NCBI GenBank assembly: GCA_016870155.1
Contig: VGCE01000001.1
Coordinates: 124,001-188,000, forward strand
Direction of reading: 5' to 3'
DNA length: 64,000 bases
Source: Actinomycetota bacterium
Lineage (GTDB): Bacteria; Actinomycetota; Thermoleophilia; Miltoncostaeales; Miltoncostaeaceae
Below the pieces are notes generated by a model that had not been told where the DNA came from, did no database searches, and saw nothing but the letters and a program-made list of their open reading frames with translations. Positions within the stretch are counted from its first letter, which is position 1, and every line of letters starts with the position of its first letter. The position numbers were made by a program, and so were the translations under genes. Below, piece by piece: positions 27,728 through 36,812 of the stretch.

Positions 27728-30232
27728 ATGCCCGCAACTGCCCCGAAGCCCCGCACCAAGACCCCTGCGCGCAGGGGGTCGACCACCCGCAGGAGCACGC
27801 CCCGCAAGCCTTCCGGGCGCGGCCGCGGCAGTGGCTACCGCGAGATCGCAGGCCTCGGGCTGATCGCCCTCGGGGTGTTCCTCGGCGCGGTGGTGTTCGC
27901 GTCCATCGGCGGCGGGGCCTCCGGCCGGTACCTCGAGGAGTTCATCCGCATGTTCGTGGGCCGCGGCGTGGGGCTGGCGCCGCTGGTGATGGTGGCCGTC
28001 GGCGTGCACCTGATCGTGCGCGTCCCGGTATTCGACGCCAGGCCGTTCCGCATCGGGGCGGGCCTGGTTGCCCTGGCAATCCTGCTGGGACTCGCGTCGG
28101 GCCTGTTCGGCGCAGGCATCGATACCGCGCAGGGCTGGTTCGACATGACCGAGATGCAGGCCACCGGCGGGGTGATTGGCGCCGGGTTGTGGTGGGCCAC
28201 CGACAGCACCATCGGCGCCGTGGGGGCCAACATCCTCACGGTGCTCGGCATCGCGGCAGGAATGGTGCTGATGAGCGGTGCATCCCTCGGCGAGGCGCTT
28301 CGCGGGTCGGGTCGGGGCGTCGCCACTGCCGGCGCCGCCGTGGGGCGGGGGGTGGCGACGGCCACCAACACCGCCGTGCGCGGCAGCCGGCGTGCCGGCG
28401 ACGAGGCCAAGGCCATCGCCCGCACCGTGGCGGCGCCCACCACGCGCCGCGATGCCGATGACCATCCCGTGGACGGAGCAGACCGCTACCCCGACATCTT
28501 CGCCGCGGGCGGCCATATGCCGCCGAGTCCGGCGCTGGCCGGCGCGGGCATCCCCGAGGACGACGACGAGCCCATGCCCTTCGGCGCCGATGAGGCGCAT
28601 GACGTGTTCCACGACCCCATCGACGGGGACGGGGCCGACGGCGTGGGCAGCGATGTCTTCACCCCCGTCGAGCTCCCGATGGCGGACGCCCCGGACGACG
28701 CGCCCGGGCATCACGCTCCGGCGGCGGCAGCGGTGGGCGCCCACGAGGCGGACATCCACGGTGCGCCGGGCGCCTCGCCGCGCGGTGGCTGGAAGCGCCC
28801 GCCGAAGTCGTCGCTGAGGAAGTCGGCCGGGGTGTCGAAGATGCCGGCCGGCCAGGTGCGGGAGACGTCCCGTCGCCTCGTGGAGGCCCTCGCGGAGTTC
28901 GGCGTGCAGGCGGACATGGTCAACGCCGTGTCCGGGCCGCGCGTGACGCGCTACGAGCTGCGCCTTGCCCCGGGCACCAAGGTGTCGAAGGTGTCCAGCC
29001 TGCGCGACGACCTGGCCTACGCGCTCGCCGCCACCGACGAGCTGCGCATCCTCGCGCCCATACCGGGCAAGCAGGCGGTGGGCGTGGAGGTGCCCAACCC
29101 CGATGCCAGCGTGGTGACCCTGGGCGACATCTGGCGCGACTTCCCCGACGACACTGGCGCCCTCGCGGCGTGGCTCGGCCTCGACATCGGCGGCAAGGCC
29201 GTGTACCTCGATATCGCGCGCATGCCGCACATCCTGATCGCGGGATCCACCGGCACCGGCAAGAGCGTGTGCGTGAACGGCCTGCTGGCGTCGATCCTGT
29301 TGCGCGCCACGCCCGATCAGCTTCGCCTGGTGATGATCGACCCCAAGAAGGTGGAGCTGAACCACTACGAGGGCATCCCGCACCTGCTCACGCCCGTCGT
29401 GACCAACATGAAGAACGCCACGGCGGTGCTGGCCAACATCGTGCGCGAGATGGAGTCGCGCTACGAGGTGATGGGTGCCGCCCGCGCCCGCAACCTCAAG
29501 GACTGGAATGCCATCCGCCGCGAGCAGGGACTCAGCGAGGTGCCGCCGATCCTCGTAGTCATCGACGAGCTCGCCGACTTGATGATGGTGGCGCCGGGCG
29601 AGGTGGAGGACGCCATCATCCGCATCGCGCAGAAGGCGCGCGCGGTGGGCATCCACCTGCTGCTGGCCACCCAGCGCCCGTCGGTGGACGTGATCACCGG
29701 GATGATCAAGGCCAACGTGCCCTCCCGCATCGCCTTCGCGGTGTCCTCGCAGGTGGACTCCCGTGTGGTGCTCGACTCCGGCGGTGCCGAGAGCCTCCTC
29801 GGCAACGGCGACATGCTGTTTCGCCCGGTGGGCTCGTCGCGCCTCCAGCGCCTGCAGGGCGCATACGTGTCGGAGGAGGAGATCCTCGTGATCACCGACC
29901 ACTGGCGCAGGCAGGGTGCGCCGGAGATCAGGGAGGACCTCATGGAGCGCCCCGACGTGGACGGGTCCGAGGTGGACGCCGGTGGCGACGAGATGCTGCG
30001 CAGGGCCGTGGACACCGTGGTGCAGCAGGGCACTGCATCGGTGTCGCTGCTGCAGAGGCGCCTCGGCGTGGGGTATGCACGTGCCGGTCGCCTGGTGGAC
30101 TCCCTCGAACGGCTCGGGGTGATCTCGGGCCATGAGGGATCGAAGCCGCGCGCCGTGCTGATCGGCGAGGCGGATATCCCCCGGGTGCTCGGCATCGCCG
30201 CAGCGGACGCGGGCGTTTCAAGGGACGAATAG
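27728..30232 (+). CDS. ftsK: DNA translocase FtsK/SpoIIIE
   Basis: 834 residues. A basic N-terminus is followed by about four membrane segments (roughly 41-62, 79-97, 106-126 and 148-175) and a long Ala/Asp-rich linker to about residue 350. The alpha/beta motor has its Walker A in GSTGTGKSV (K512) and Walker B in VVIDELADL. The C-terminal gamma winged helix (SVSLLQRRLGVGYARAGRLVDSLE) reads KOPS-like DNA. It moves chromosomes through the division septum. The upstream 37 bases hold no clear promoter or Shine-Dalgarno. Confidence 0.96.
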   Translation: MPATAPKPRTKTPARRGSTTRRSTPRKPSGRGRGSGYREIAGLGLIALGVFLGAVVFASIGGGASGRYLEEFIRMFVGRGVGLAPLVMVAVGVHLIVRVPVFDARPFRIGAGLVALAILLGLASGLFGAGIDTAQGWFDMTEMQATGGVIGAGLWWATDSTIGAVGANILTVLGIAAGMVLMSGASLGEALRGSGRGVATAGAAVGRGVATATNTAVRGSRRAGDEAKAIARTVAAPTTRRDADDHPVDGADRYPDIFAAGGHMPPSPALAGAGIPEDDDEPMPFGADEAHDVFHDPIDGDGADGVGSDVFTPVELPMADAPDDAPGHHAPAAAAVGAHEADIHGAPGASPRGGWKRPPKSSLRKSAGVSKMPAGQVRETSRRLVEALAEFGVQADMVNAVSGPRVTRYELRLAPGTKVSKVSSLRDDLAYALAATDELRILAPIPGKQAVGVEVPNPDASVVTLGDIWRDFPDDTGALAAWLGLDIGGKAVYLDIARMPHILIAGSTGTGKSVCVNGLLASILLRATPDQLRLVMIDPKKVELNHYEGIPHLLTPVVTNMKNATAVLANIVREMESRYEVMGAARARNLKDWNAIRREQGLSEVPPILVVIDELADLMMVAPGEVEDAIIRIAQKARAVGIHLLLATQRPSVDVITGMIKANVPSRIAFAVSSQVDSRVVLDSGGAESLLGNGDMLFRPVGSSRLQRLQGAYVSEEEILVITDHWRRQGAPEIREDLMERPDVDGSEVDAGGDEMLRRAVDTVVQQGTASVSLLQRRLGVGYARAGRLVDSLERLGVISGHEGSKPRAVLIGEADIPRVLGIAAADAGVSRDE

Positions 30233-30292
30233 CCGCAGCGGCTGTCTCGGGGCCCCTCCGGGTCCCGGTCCATGCCGTGGTGCGCGCGGTGA

Positions 30293-30304
30293 TACCTTCG
30301 CACT
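30293..30304 (+). promoter_or_regulatory. rodZ-like -10 element, leaderless before a CTG
   Basis: TACCTT (30293-30298) lies six bases before CTG 30305, the same spacing seen before ATG and GTG starts elsewhere in the window. The ordinary GTG at 30341 would be 42 bases away, with no Shine-Dalgarno. Confidence 0.55.
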
Positions 30305-31021
30305 CTGTTCGAGATCGGAAACAGCCTTCGCGAGGCCCGCGTGCGGCAGGGCATCGACTACCCCACGGCCGAGGCGGGCACGCGCATCCGCACGCGCTAC
30401 CTCAAGGCCATGGAGGACGAGCAGTTCGACCTGCTGCCCGACCCCTCGTACGTGCGTGGCTTCCTGCGCGCCTACTCGACATACCTCGCCATCGACCCGC
30501 AGTTGGTGATCGATGAGTATGACTCCCGGATGGGTGGCATCGGGCAGCCGATCGAGGATGCCCGCCGCAGGCGTCGCATGGCCGTGGACCGCCCGCGGCG
30601 CCGCGAGGCGCAGCTGCTGTGGCTGGCCATCGGCGGCGTCACCGGCATCGCCCTGCTGGCGTGGCTCGGCATCGGTGGCGAGTCGTCGTCCACCTCCACC
30701 GAGGCGGATCCCGGCGTGCCCATCACCACGCCGGCCGGCACCACGCCCGCCGAGGGGATCGACGTGTCGTTCATCGGCCGTGGTAACCGTGGCAGCTACC
30801 TCGAGGTGCGAAACGGCTCGGAGTCGGGGGAGACCCTCTACAGCGGCGTTCTGGTGCCCGGCGCCACGCGCGCGTTCTCGTTCCGCGACTCCGCGTGGGT
30901 CCGCATCGGCAAGCCCGACGCCGTGTCGGTCAGGGTCGGCGGCGAGCCGCTCGCGATATCCGGGGGAACGGGCACCTTCCTCATCACGCAGGCCGGGGCC
31001 CAGCGCCTGCCGGCGGGCTAG
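30305..31021 (+). CDS. RodZ-like helix-turn-helix membrane protein (start probably CTG)
   Basis: 238 residues: an N-terminal HTH_25 domain (FEIGNSLREARVRQGIDYPTA, YLKAMEDEQFDLLPDPSYVRGFLRAY), a basic linker (ARRRRRMAVDRPRRREAQ), one membrane segment (LLWLAIGGVTGIALLAWLGI) and an extracytoplasmic DUF4115-like domain. RodZ links the MreB cytoskeleton to cell-wall synthesis. The conserved start (M)FEIGNSLREAR requires CTG 30305; an in-frame TGA at 30290 excludes anything earlier than 30293, and GTG 30341 would delete the first helix. Confidence 0.85.
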   Translation: MFEIGNSLREARVRQGIDYPTAEAGTRIRTRYLKAMEDEQFDLLPDPSYVRGFLRAYSTYLAIDPQLVIDEYDSRMGGIGQPIEDARRRRRMAVDRPRRREAQLLWLAIGGVTGIALLAWLGIGGESSSTSTEADPGVPITTPAGTTPAEGIDVSFIGRGNRGSYLEVRNGSESGETLYSGVLVPGATRAFSFRDSAWVRIGKPDAVSVRVGGEPLAISGGTGTFLITQAGAQRLPAG

Positions 31022-31024
31022 GCG

Positions 31025-32260
31025 GTGCGCGCCGCCCTGGTGGTGACCGGCACGGAGGTGCTGGAGGGGCGCGTGAGGGATGAGAACGGCGCGATGGTGG
31101 CGGCATCGCTGGCCGCCGCCGGAGTGGCGGTGCAGCGCATCACGGTGGTCGGCGACGGCATCGACGAGATCCTTTCCGCCGTTGCCGATGCGCTGGCGTC
31201 CGGCGTGGAGCTGGTGGTGACCACCGGCGGACTCGGGCCCACCCACGACGATCGCACGATGGATGCCGTGGCCCTGGCCGCCGGGGCAGACATGGCAATC
31301 GATCAGCGGGCGCTCGAGATGGTGCGCGCGGCCATCGCGAAGGTCCCTGCCCGGGCCTCCGAGGAGGTGCGCGAGCGGGGGGCACGCAAGCAGGCAACCC
31401 TGCCCGTCGGTGCCGTGGCGCTGCCGCCCCCGGGAACGGCGCCCGGGGCCGTGCTGCCCGTGGGGGATACCGTGGTGGTGGTGCTGCCGGGTCCGCCGTG
31501 GGAGTGCGCGGCAGCGTGGGAGTCCGCCCTGGCCGTTCCCGGGGTGGCGGCCATCGTCGGCGGCGGGGCAGGCGCCGCGCCCCTCGGGCTGCGGCTGGCC
31601 GGAGTGGTGGAGTCGGAGTTCATGCAGGCCATTGACGCGTGTGATCCGGAGGGCGATGGTCTCGTGGTGGGGGTGTGCGCGAGCGCCGGGGAGCTCGAGG
31701 TAACCGTGCGGCCGCCGGGTGCCGCGGCCGATGCCTTCGTGGAGTTCCTCGAACGGGAATTCCCCGCCGCGATCTTCTCGCGCGACGGGTCGACGGTGGA
31801 GCAGGTGATCGGGGCCCTGCTCGAGCAACGCGGGCAGGTGCTCGGCACGGCGGAGTCCTGCACCGGCGGCCTGATCGGCGCGCGCATCACCGCGGTGCCC
31901 GGGTCGAGCGGCTGGTATGCGGGCGGGGTGGTGTCGTACTCGAACGAGGTGAAGGAGCAGGCGCTCGGGGTGCCCGCGGCGATGATCGACCGCCATGGCG
32001 CGGTGTCGGCCCAGGTGGCAGGGGCCATGGCCCGGGGAGCGATGGAGCACATCGGCTGCCAGTGGGCCATCGCAGTGACAGGGGTCGCGGGGCCGGGTGG
32101 CGGCACCGAGGAGAAGCCCGTGGGCCTGGTGTACGTGGCCGTGGCCGGGCCCGAGGGTGTGCAGGTGCGTGAGCTTCACCTGCACGGCGACCGCGACCGC
32201 ATCCGCATGCGGTCGTCCACCATCGCGCTCCATCTGCTGAGGGCTTCCCTGCAGGGCTGA
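31025..32260 (+). CDS. cinA: CinA-family nicotinamide mononucleotide deamidase
   Basis: 411 residues. The N-terminal MoCF-like domain has TGTEVLEGRVRDENG and TTGGLGPTHDDRTMDAVA. The C-terminal PncC domain with GTAESCTGGLIGARIT and VTGVAGPGGGTEEKPVG deamidates NMN to nicotinate mononucleotide in NAD recycling. The GTG start follows the rodZ-like stop by three bases, so the two are probably co-transcribed. Proximity to recA is a common arrangement. Confidence 0.94.
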   Translation: MRAALVVTGTEVLEGRVRDENGAMVAASLAAAGVAVQRITVVGDGIDEILSAVADALASGVELVVTTGGLGPTHDDRTMDAVALAAGADMAIDQRALEMVRAAIAKVPARASEEVRERGARKQATLPVGAVALPPPGTAPGAVLPVGDTVVVVLPGPPWECAAAWESALAVPGVAAIVGGGAGAAPLGLRLAGVVESEFMQAIDACDPEGDGLVVGVCASAGELEVTVRPPGAAADAFVEFLEREFPAAIFSRDGSTVEQVIGALLEQRGQVLGTAESCTGGLIGARITAVPGSSGWYAGGVVSYSNEVKEQALGVPAAMIDRHGAVSAQVAGAMARGAMEHIGCQWAIAVTGVAGPGGGTEEKPVGLVYVAVAGPEGVQVRELHLHGDRDRIRMRSSTIALHLLRASLQG

Positions 32261-32429
32261 TGGCACCACCGCAGGCCATGGGGTCTGGATGATCCCCCAC
32301 GCGTCCCGTGCGGACCCCACGCCCGGATGCACAAGCCGTCACACCTGCGCCGAGCATATGTCACGCACGCGCGCCCGGGGGGCCTCTCGCGGGGATAGGT
32401 TCCCGGGGGAGGAACATCCGGACCATGTG

Positions 32430-32443
32430 CGAACATATGTTCC
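32430..32443. promoter_or_regulatory. LexA (SOS) box upstream of recA
   Basis: CGAACATATGTTCC matches the actinobacterial/Bacillus LexA consensus CGAACNNNNGTTC(G) at all but the last base. It overlaps the -35 region of the recA promoter. A weaker relative, CGAGCATATGTCACG, lies at 32351-32365. Confidence 0.85.
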
Positions 32444-32468
32444 ATATCGCCGGACCAGCGCCTAAACT
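32440..32468 (+). promoter_or_regulatory. recA promoter
   Basis: TTCCAT (32440-32445), a 17-base spacer and TAAACT (32463-32468). The start near 32475 leaves a short leader with a GGGGGAG before GTG 32503. LexA bound at 32430-32443 would cover the -35. Confidence 0.55.
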
Positions 32469-32502
32469 CGGTTCGGACGCACAGGGATACGAGGGGGAGA
32501 CG

Positions 32503-33651
32503 GTGGACAAGAGCGAGGCGCTTGGATCGGCGGTTGCGCAGATCGAGAAGCAGTTCGGCAAGGGCGCGATCATGCGGATGGGGGACATGCCCCTGGCCGA
32601 CATCGACTACGTGCCCACCGGCGCGCTGCCGCTGGACATCGCGCTCGGCATCGGCGGGCTTCCGCGTGGCCGCATCGTCGAGATATTCGGCCCGGAGGCG
32701 TCGGGCAAGACCACCCTGCTCTACCACGTCATGGCGCAGGCGCAGAAGCGCGGGGGCCTGGCGGCGTTCATCGACGCCGAGCACTCGCTCGACCCCGCCT
32801 ACGCGCGTCGCATCGGCGTCAACACCGACGAGTTGCTGGTATCGCAGCCCGATCACGGTGAGCAGGCCCTCGAGATCGCCGACCTGCTCGTCAGGTCCGG
32901 TTCGCTCGACATCGTGGCCATCGACTCGGTCGCCGCGCTCGTGCCCAAGGCCGAGATCGAGGGTGAGATGGGCGACACCCACGTGGGCCTCCAGGCCCGC
33001 CTCATGTCGCAGGCGCTCCGCAAGCTGGCCGGCACGCTCAACCGGGCCGGCACCATCTGCGTGTTCACCAACCAGCTGCGCGAGAAGATCGGCGTCATGT
33101 TCGGATCGCCCGAGACCACCCCGGGCGGGCGCGCGCTCAAGTTCTACTCGTCGGTGCGCCTCGACGTGCGCCGCATCGAGAACCTCAAGGAGGGCGCCGA
33201 GGTCATCGGCAGCCGTGCCCGCGTGAAGGTGGTGAAGAACAAGGTGGCACCGCCGTTCCGTCAGGCCGAGTTCGACATCCTCTACGGCGAGGGCGTCTCG
33301 CGCGAGGGGTCGCTGCTCGACCTCGGCATCGAGTACGACATCGTCACCAAGAGCGGCGCGTACTTCTCGTTCGGGGACGACCGCCTGGGCCAGGGCCGCA
33401 ACGCCGCCCGGGCGTTCCTCATCGAGCACACCGACATCGCAGATGAGATCGAGGGGCGCATTCGCGAGGCGTCGGGCATCAGCGCGGCGCCCGCCCTCGC
33501 GGTGGATCCCGAGACCGGTGAGGTGCTTGAGGTGGTTCCCGTGGCCGAGGCCACGGATTCCCCGAATACCGCGGATGCCGCACGGTCCGCCGACCCCGCA
33601 GGGGCCGCTGATGGCGCCGAGGGCGACGGGGCGGAGGTCAAGGCCGCCTGA
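32503..33651 (+). CDS. recA: Recombinase RecA
   Basis: 382 residues with Walker [10 protein letters not shown] at 63-71, [18 protein letters not shown], the L2 region [27 protein letters not shown] and an acidic, Ala-rich C-terminal tail. It forms the recombination filament and triggers LexA cleavage. GTG 32503 gives the usual short N-terminus ([20 protein letters not shown]); earlier in-frame starts lie beyond the promoter. No intein is present. Confidence 0.97.
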   Translation: MDKSEALGSAVAQIEKQFGKGAIMRMGDMPLADIDYVPTGALPLDIALGIGGLPRGRIVEIFGPEASGKTTLLYHVMAQAQKRGGLAAFIDAEHSLDPAYARRIGVNTDELLVSQPDHGEQALEIADLLVRSGSLDIVAIDSVAALVPKAEIEGEMGDTHVGLQARLMSQALRKLAGTLNRAGTICVFTNQLREKIGVMFGSPETTPGGRALKFYSSVRLDVRRIENLKEGAEVIGSRARVKVVKNKVAPPFRQAEFDILYGEGVSREGSLLDLGIEYDIVTKSGAYFSFGDDRLGQGRNAARAFLIEHTDIADEIEGRIREASGISAAPALAVDPETGEVLEVVPVAEATDSPNTADAARSADPAGAADGAEGDGAEVKAA

Positions 33652-33658
33652 GGCCGCC

Positions 33659-33673
33659 CGGCGCGTGGCGCCG
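33659..33673 (+). terminator. Hairpin after recA
   Basis: Stem CGGCGC/GCGCCG with loop GTG begins seven bases after the recA stop, without a T-tract. Confidence 0.4.
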
Positions 33674-33711
33674 TGCGCACGGCGTACCGGGGACATCGGC
33701 GGGGCTCGGGC

Positions 33712-33724
33712 TAGCATCCGTGCG
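33712..33724 (+). promoter_or_regulatory. miaB -10 element, leaderless
   Basis: TAGCAT (33712-33717) lies seven bases before ATG 33725; a GGGACA 16 bases upstream may act as -35. Confidence 0.5.
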
Positions 33725-35059
33725 ATGCCGCGGTACCACCTCACCACCCTCGGGTGCCAGATGAATGCTCACGACTCCGAGCGCATGCGCGGGTTGCTCA
33801 CAGGGCTCGGGTACGACGAGGCACCGCGTCGCGATGATGCGGACCTCATCGTGTTCAACACCTGCACGATCCGCGGTTCAGCGGACGAGCGGTTCATGGG
33901 CAACCTCGGCGAGGCACGGCGTATCAAGCGCGAGCGCCCCGACGTGGTGGTGGCGGTCGGGGGGTGCTGGGCACAGAGCCAGAAGGAGGATGTCTTCCGC
34001 GACTTCCCCTTCGTGGACATCGCCTTTGGGCCGGGCGAGGTCAACCGGCTCGGCGAGCTCCTCGCCCGCGAGCGCATCCAGGCCGTGGGGGCCTTCACCT
34101 TCGACGGGCGCTTCAGCGGCGACCTGCCGTCGCTGCGCGAGCGCGCCCATCAGGCATGGGTGCAGATCTCTGTCGGCTGCAACTGCGTGTGCTCGTACTG
34201 CATCGTGCCGTCGGTGCGCGGGCGCGAGAGCAGCCGCCCGTGGCGCGTCGTGGTCGACGAGGTCACGGCGCAGGCCGCGGACGGCGTGGTGGAGGTGACG
34301 CTGCTCGGGCAGAACGTCAACTCCTATGGCCGGGATCTTCCCGCCGGTGAGCGCATTAGCTTCGCCGAGCTCCTCGTCGCGGTGGCCGGGGTGCCGGGCA
34401 TCGAGCGGGTGCGATACACCAGTCCGCATCCGAAGGACATTCGCGAGGACGTCATCGCCGTGCATCGCGAGGTGCCCGAGGTGTGCCGGCACATCCACCT
34501 GCCGGCCCAGTCAGGGTCAACACGCGTGCTCAAGGCCATGCGTCGCACCTACGACCGGCAGCGGTACCTCGATCTCGTGAAGCGCATCCGCGAAGCGGTG
34601 CCGGACATCTCCCTCACCACCGACCTCATCGTCGGCTTCCCCGGCGAGGGGCATGACGACTTCGCCGATACCGTGTCGCTGGTCGGCGAGGTGGGCTACG
34701 ACGGCGCCTATACCTTCGTCTATTCGCCCCGGCCCGGCACCGAGGCCGGCGAGCACATGGACGACGACGTTCCGCCCGAGGTGAAGTCCGAGCGCATCAG
34801 CGCGCTTGTCGATGCCGTGCAGCACACCGCGAGGCAGCGCCTGGCGCGGCATGTGGGCAGCGTGCAGGAGGTCCTCGTGGAGGGCCCCTCGCGCACCGAC
34901 CCGTCGCGGCTGAGCGGGCGCACCACGCACAATGTCACCGTCAACTTCACCGGCGATGCTCCGGCGGGCTCCACCGTGCCGGTGCTCATCGACGGTTCGA
35001 CCTCCACCACCCTGGCGGGCGGAGTGGCCCGCGTGCCCGAGTCCGTCGGCGCCGCCTGA
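33725..35059 (+). CDS. miaB: tRNA-2-methylthio-N6-dimethylallyladenosine synthase
   Basis: 444-residue radical-SAM methylthiotransferase acting on position A37. The N-terminal cluster cysteines are in TLGCQMN, FNTCTIR and VGGCWAQ. The radical-SAM CxxxCxxC lies in GCNCVCSYCIVPSVRGRE. A C-terminal TRAM domain ends at about residue 435. The coding frame opens earlier inside the recA 3' region, but ATG 33725 fits both the family and the leaderless -10. It is followed by miaA, which makes its substrate. Confidence 0.95.
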   Translation: MPRYHLTTLGCQMNAHDSERMRGLLTGLGYDEAPRRDDADLIVFNTCTIRGSADERFMGNLGEARRIKRERPDVVVAVGGCWAQSQKEDVFRDFPFVDIAFGPGEVNRLGELLARERIQAVGAFTFDGRFSGDLPSLRERAHQAWVQISVGCNCVCSYCIVPSVRGRESSRPWRVVVDEVTAQAADGVVEVTLLGQNVNSYGRDLPAGERISFAELLVAVAGVPGIERVRYTSPHPKDIREDVIAVHREVPEVCRHIHLPAQSGSTRVLKAMRRTYDRQRYLDLVKRIREAVPDISLTTDLIVGFPGEGHDDFADTVSLVGEVGYDGAYTFVYSPRPGTEAGEHMDDDVPPEVKSERISALVDAVQHTARQRLARHVGSVQEVLVEGPSRTDPSRLSGRTTHNVTVNFTGDAPAGSTVPVLIDGSTSTTLAGGVARVPESVGAA

Positions 35060-35073
35060 CCGAGCCGCCGCAG

Positions 35074-35985
35074 GTGCTGGCCCTCTTCGGGCCGACCGCG
35101 AGCGGGAAGAGCGCCGTGGCGCACGCCCTCGCCCTGGCCCTCGGCGGTGAGGTCATCGTGGCCGACCCGTTCCAGCGCTATCGGGGTCTTGAGATCGCGG
35201 CCGACTCCCCCCGCCACGCCCAGCGCCGCGAGGTGCCCTACCACCTCGTGGGCGACCTGGCGCTCACCGACGACTCCACGGCCGGGGAATATGCCTCGGG
35301 GGCGCACGAGGCCATCGACGGCGTCCTCGCGCGCGGTCGCGTGCCGATCGTCGCAGGCGGGACGGGCCTGTACCTGCGGGCGGCGCTCTGCGACCTCGAC
35401 ATGCGTCCCGCGCCGGCACCCGAGGTGCGCGCATGGGCCGAGGGCCTTGCCGCAGACCCTGCGGTTGCCCTCGCGGAGCTCGAGGATCGCGACCCCTCGG
35501 CGGCGGCGTTCGTCGACCCATCGAACCCCCGGCGACTTGCCCGGGCGCTGGAGCGCGCCGCCGCGGGTGACCCCGGTCCCGGCATGGACATCTGGGCCGC
35601 GCCATACCGCCGGCCCGTGCTGCTGGTGTTCACCGACCGGCCACGCGATGTCATCACGCGTCTGATCGCCGAGCGAGTGCGCCGGGAGCTCGATGAGGGC
35701 CTGCAGGCCGAGCTCGTGGCCGCCCTCACCACCGAGGGCCTGGCGCGGGGACCTGGGCAGGTGATCGGCATGTCCGAGGTTCGGGCGATCGGGGCAGGGG
35801 AGATGCCGCCTGAGGCCCTGGAAGAAGCCCTGTGCGTCCGCACGCGGCGGCTCGCCCGCATGCAGCGCACGTGGATGCGCCGCATGCAGCCCGACCACGT
35901 GATCGACCTGGGCGACGCCCCGGCCGGGGACGCCGCGCCCGAGATCGCCGCGCTCTGGCGGCGGCAGCGGGATGGCGTCGTCTAG
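35074..35985 (+). CDS. miaA: tRNA dimethylallyltransferase
   Basis: 303 residues that prenylate A37 of tRNAs. P-loop LFGPTASGKS, VPYHLVGDL, GGTGLYLRAA and a late IGMSEVRAIGAGEM are present. The usual DSxQVYxGxxIGTAKP motif is altered to ADPFQRYRGLEIAADSP, so the protein is divergent but complete. GTG 35074 is the ordinary start. A CTG at 35056 overlapping the miaB stop as CTGA would add six residues (TEPPQV) and better match family N-termini. Downstream dapF starts 11 bases after the stop. Confidence 0.9.
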   Translation: MLALFGPTASGKSAVAHALALALGGEVIVADPFQRYRGLEIAADSPRHAQRREVPYHLVGDLALTDDSTAGEYASGAHEAIDGVLARGRVPIVAGGTGLYLRAALCDLDMRPAPAPEVRAWAEGLAADPAVALAELEDRDPSAAAFVDPSNPRRLARALERAAAGDPGPGMDIWAAPYRRPVLLVFTDRPRDVITRLIAERVRRELDEGLQAELVAALTTEGLARGPGQVIGMSEVRAIGAGEMPPEALEEALCVRTRRLARMQRTWMRRMQPDHVIDLGDAPAGDAAPEIAALWRRQRDGVV

Positions 35986-35996
35986 CCTGCCGCCTC
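35983..35996 (+). promoter_or_regulatory. dapF -10 element, leaderless
   Basis: TAGCCT (35983-35988) overlaps the end of miaA (its stop codon is within it) and lies eight bases before GTG 35997. Confidence 0.45.
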
Positions 35997-36812
35997 GTGG
36001 CCGACGGAATCCCCTTTGAGAAGTGGCAGGGCCTCGGGAACCACTACGTGGTGACCGAATCGTCCGCGTGGCCGTTCCCGATCACGCCCGACCGCGCGCG
36101 CCTCGTGTGCGACCCCAACTTCGGCGTGGGGTCCGACGGCATCCTCGAGGTGGTGATGTCGGGCGTGATCCCCGAGATGCGCGTTTGGAACCCGGATGGC
36201 AGCATGGCTGAGAACTGCGGCAATGGCATCCGCATGGTTGCGAGGTACCTGCATGCGGCGGGCGCGCTCCCTGCAGACGGCCGGGTGCTGACCGGAGCCG
36301 GCGAGGTGACGGTGGCGGTGGATGGGTCGGTGGTGTCGGTGGACATGGGCGTGGCATCGTTCCCTTCGGGCGAGCGCGAGGAGGCGCTTGCCACCGGCGC
36401 GGGCGACGTGCAGGTGGCCGAGGTGTCCATGGGCAACCCGCATGCGGTGATCTGTCACGACGACCCCGACTCGGTGGTGGCGCTGCTGGGGCCCCTCATC
36501 GAGACGGCCGACCGGTTCCCCGATCGCACCAACGTGGAGTTCATCCGCCACGACGGGCCATCGGAGATCACCATGCGGGTGTGGGAGCGCGGTGCCGGTG
36601 TGACCATGGCGTGCGGCACCGGGGCGTGCGCGGCTGCGGTGGCCGGGGTGCGGCTGGACGGCATGGAGAGCCCGGTGACGGTGCATCTTTCCGGTGGCGA
36701 CCTCACCATCGCGGTGGATGACGACCTTCGCGTGACCATGATCGGTCCCGCCGACCCCATCTACTCGGGCCGCATGTCGGCCGCATTGATGTCACGACTG
36801 GAGGCCATGTGA
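35997..36812 (+). CDS. dapF: Diaminopimelate epimerase
   Basis: 271 residues converting LL- to meso-diaminopimelate. Both catalytic cysteines are visible in SMAENCGNGIR and TMACGTGACAAA. The N-terminal FEKWQGLGNHYVV fits the family. The frame extends upstream into miaA, but GTG 35997 fits alignment. The stop overlaps the aminotransferase as GTGA, giving a two-gene diaminopimelate unit. Confidence 0.95.
   Translation: MADGIPFEKWQGLGNHYVVTESSAWPFPITPDRARLVCDPNFGVGSDGILEVVMSGVIPEMRVWNPDGSMAENCGNGIRMVARYLHAAGALPADGRVLTGAGEVTVAVDGSVVSVDMGVASFPSGEREEALATGAGDVQVAEVSMGNPHAVICHDDPDSVVALLGPLIETADRFPDRTNVEFIRHDGPSEITMRVWERGAGVTMACGTGACAAAVAGVRLDGMESPVTVHLSGGDLTIAVDDDLRVTMIGPADPIYSGRMSAALMSRLEAM

Noticed and set aside
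27635-30133. 832-residue minus-strand open frame opposite ftsK
   Set aside because: Shadow frame of ftsK with low-complexity His/Arg/Gly composition.
30341-31021. RodZ-like gene starting at GTG 30341
   Set aside because: It removes the first helix of the conserved HTH and has no Shine-Dalgarno, while CTG 30305 restores both alignment and promoter spacing.
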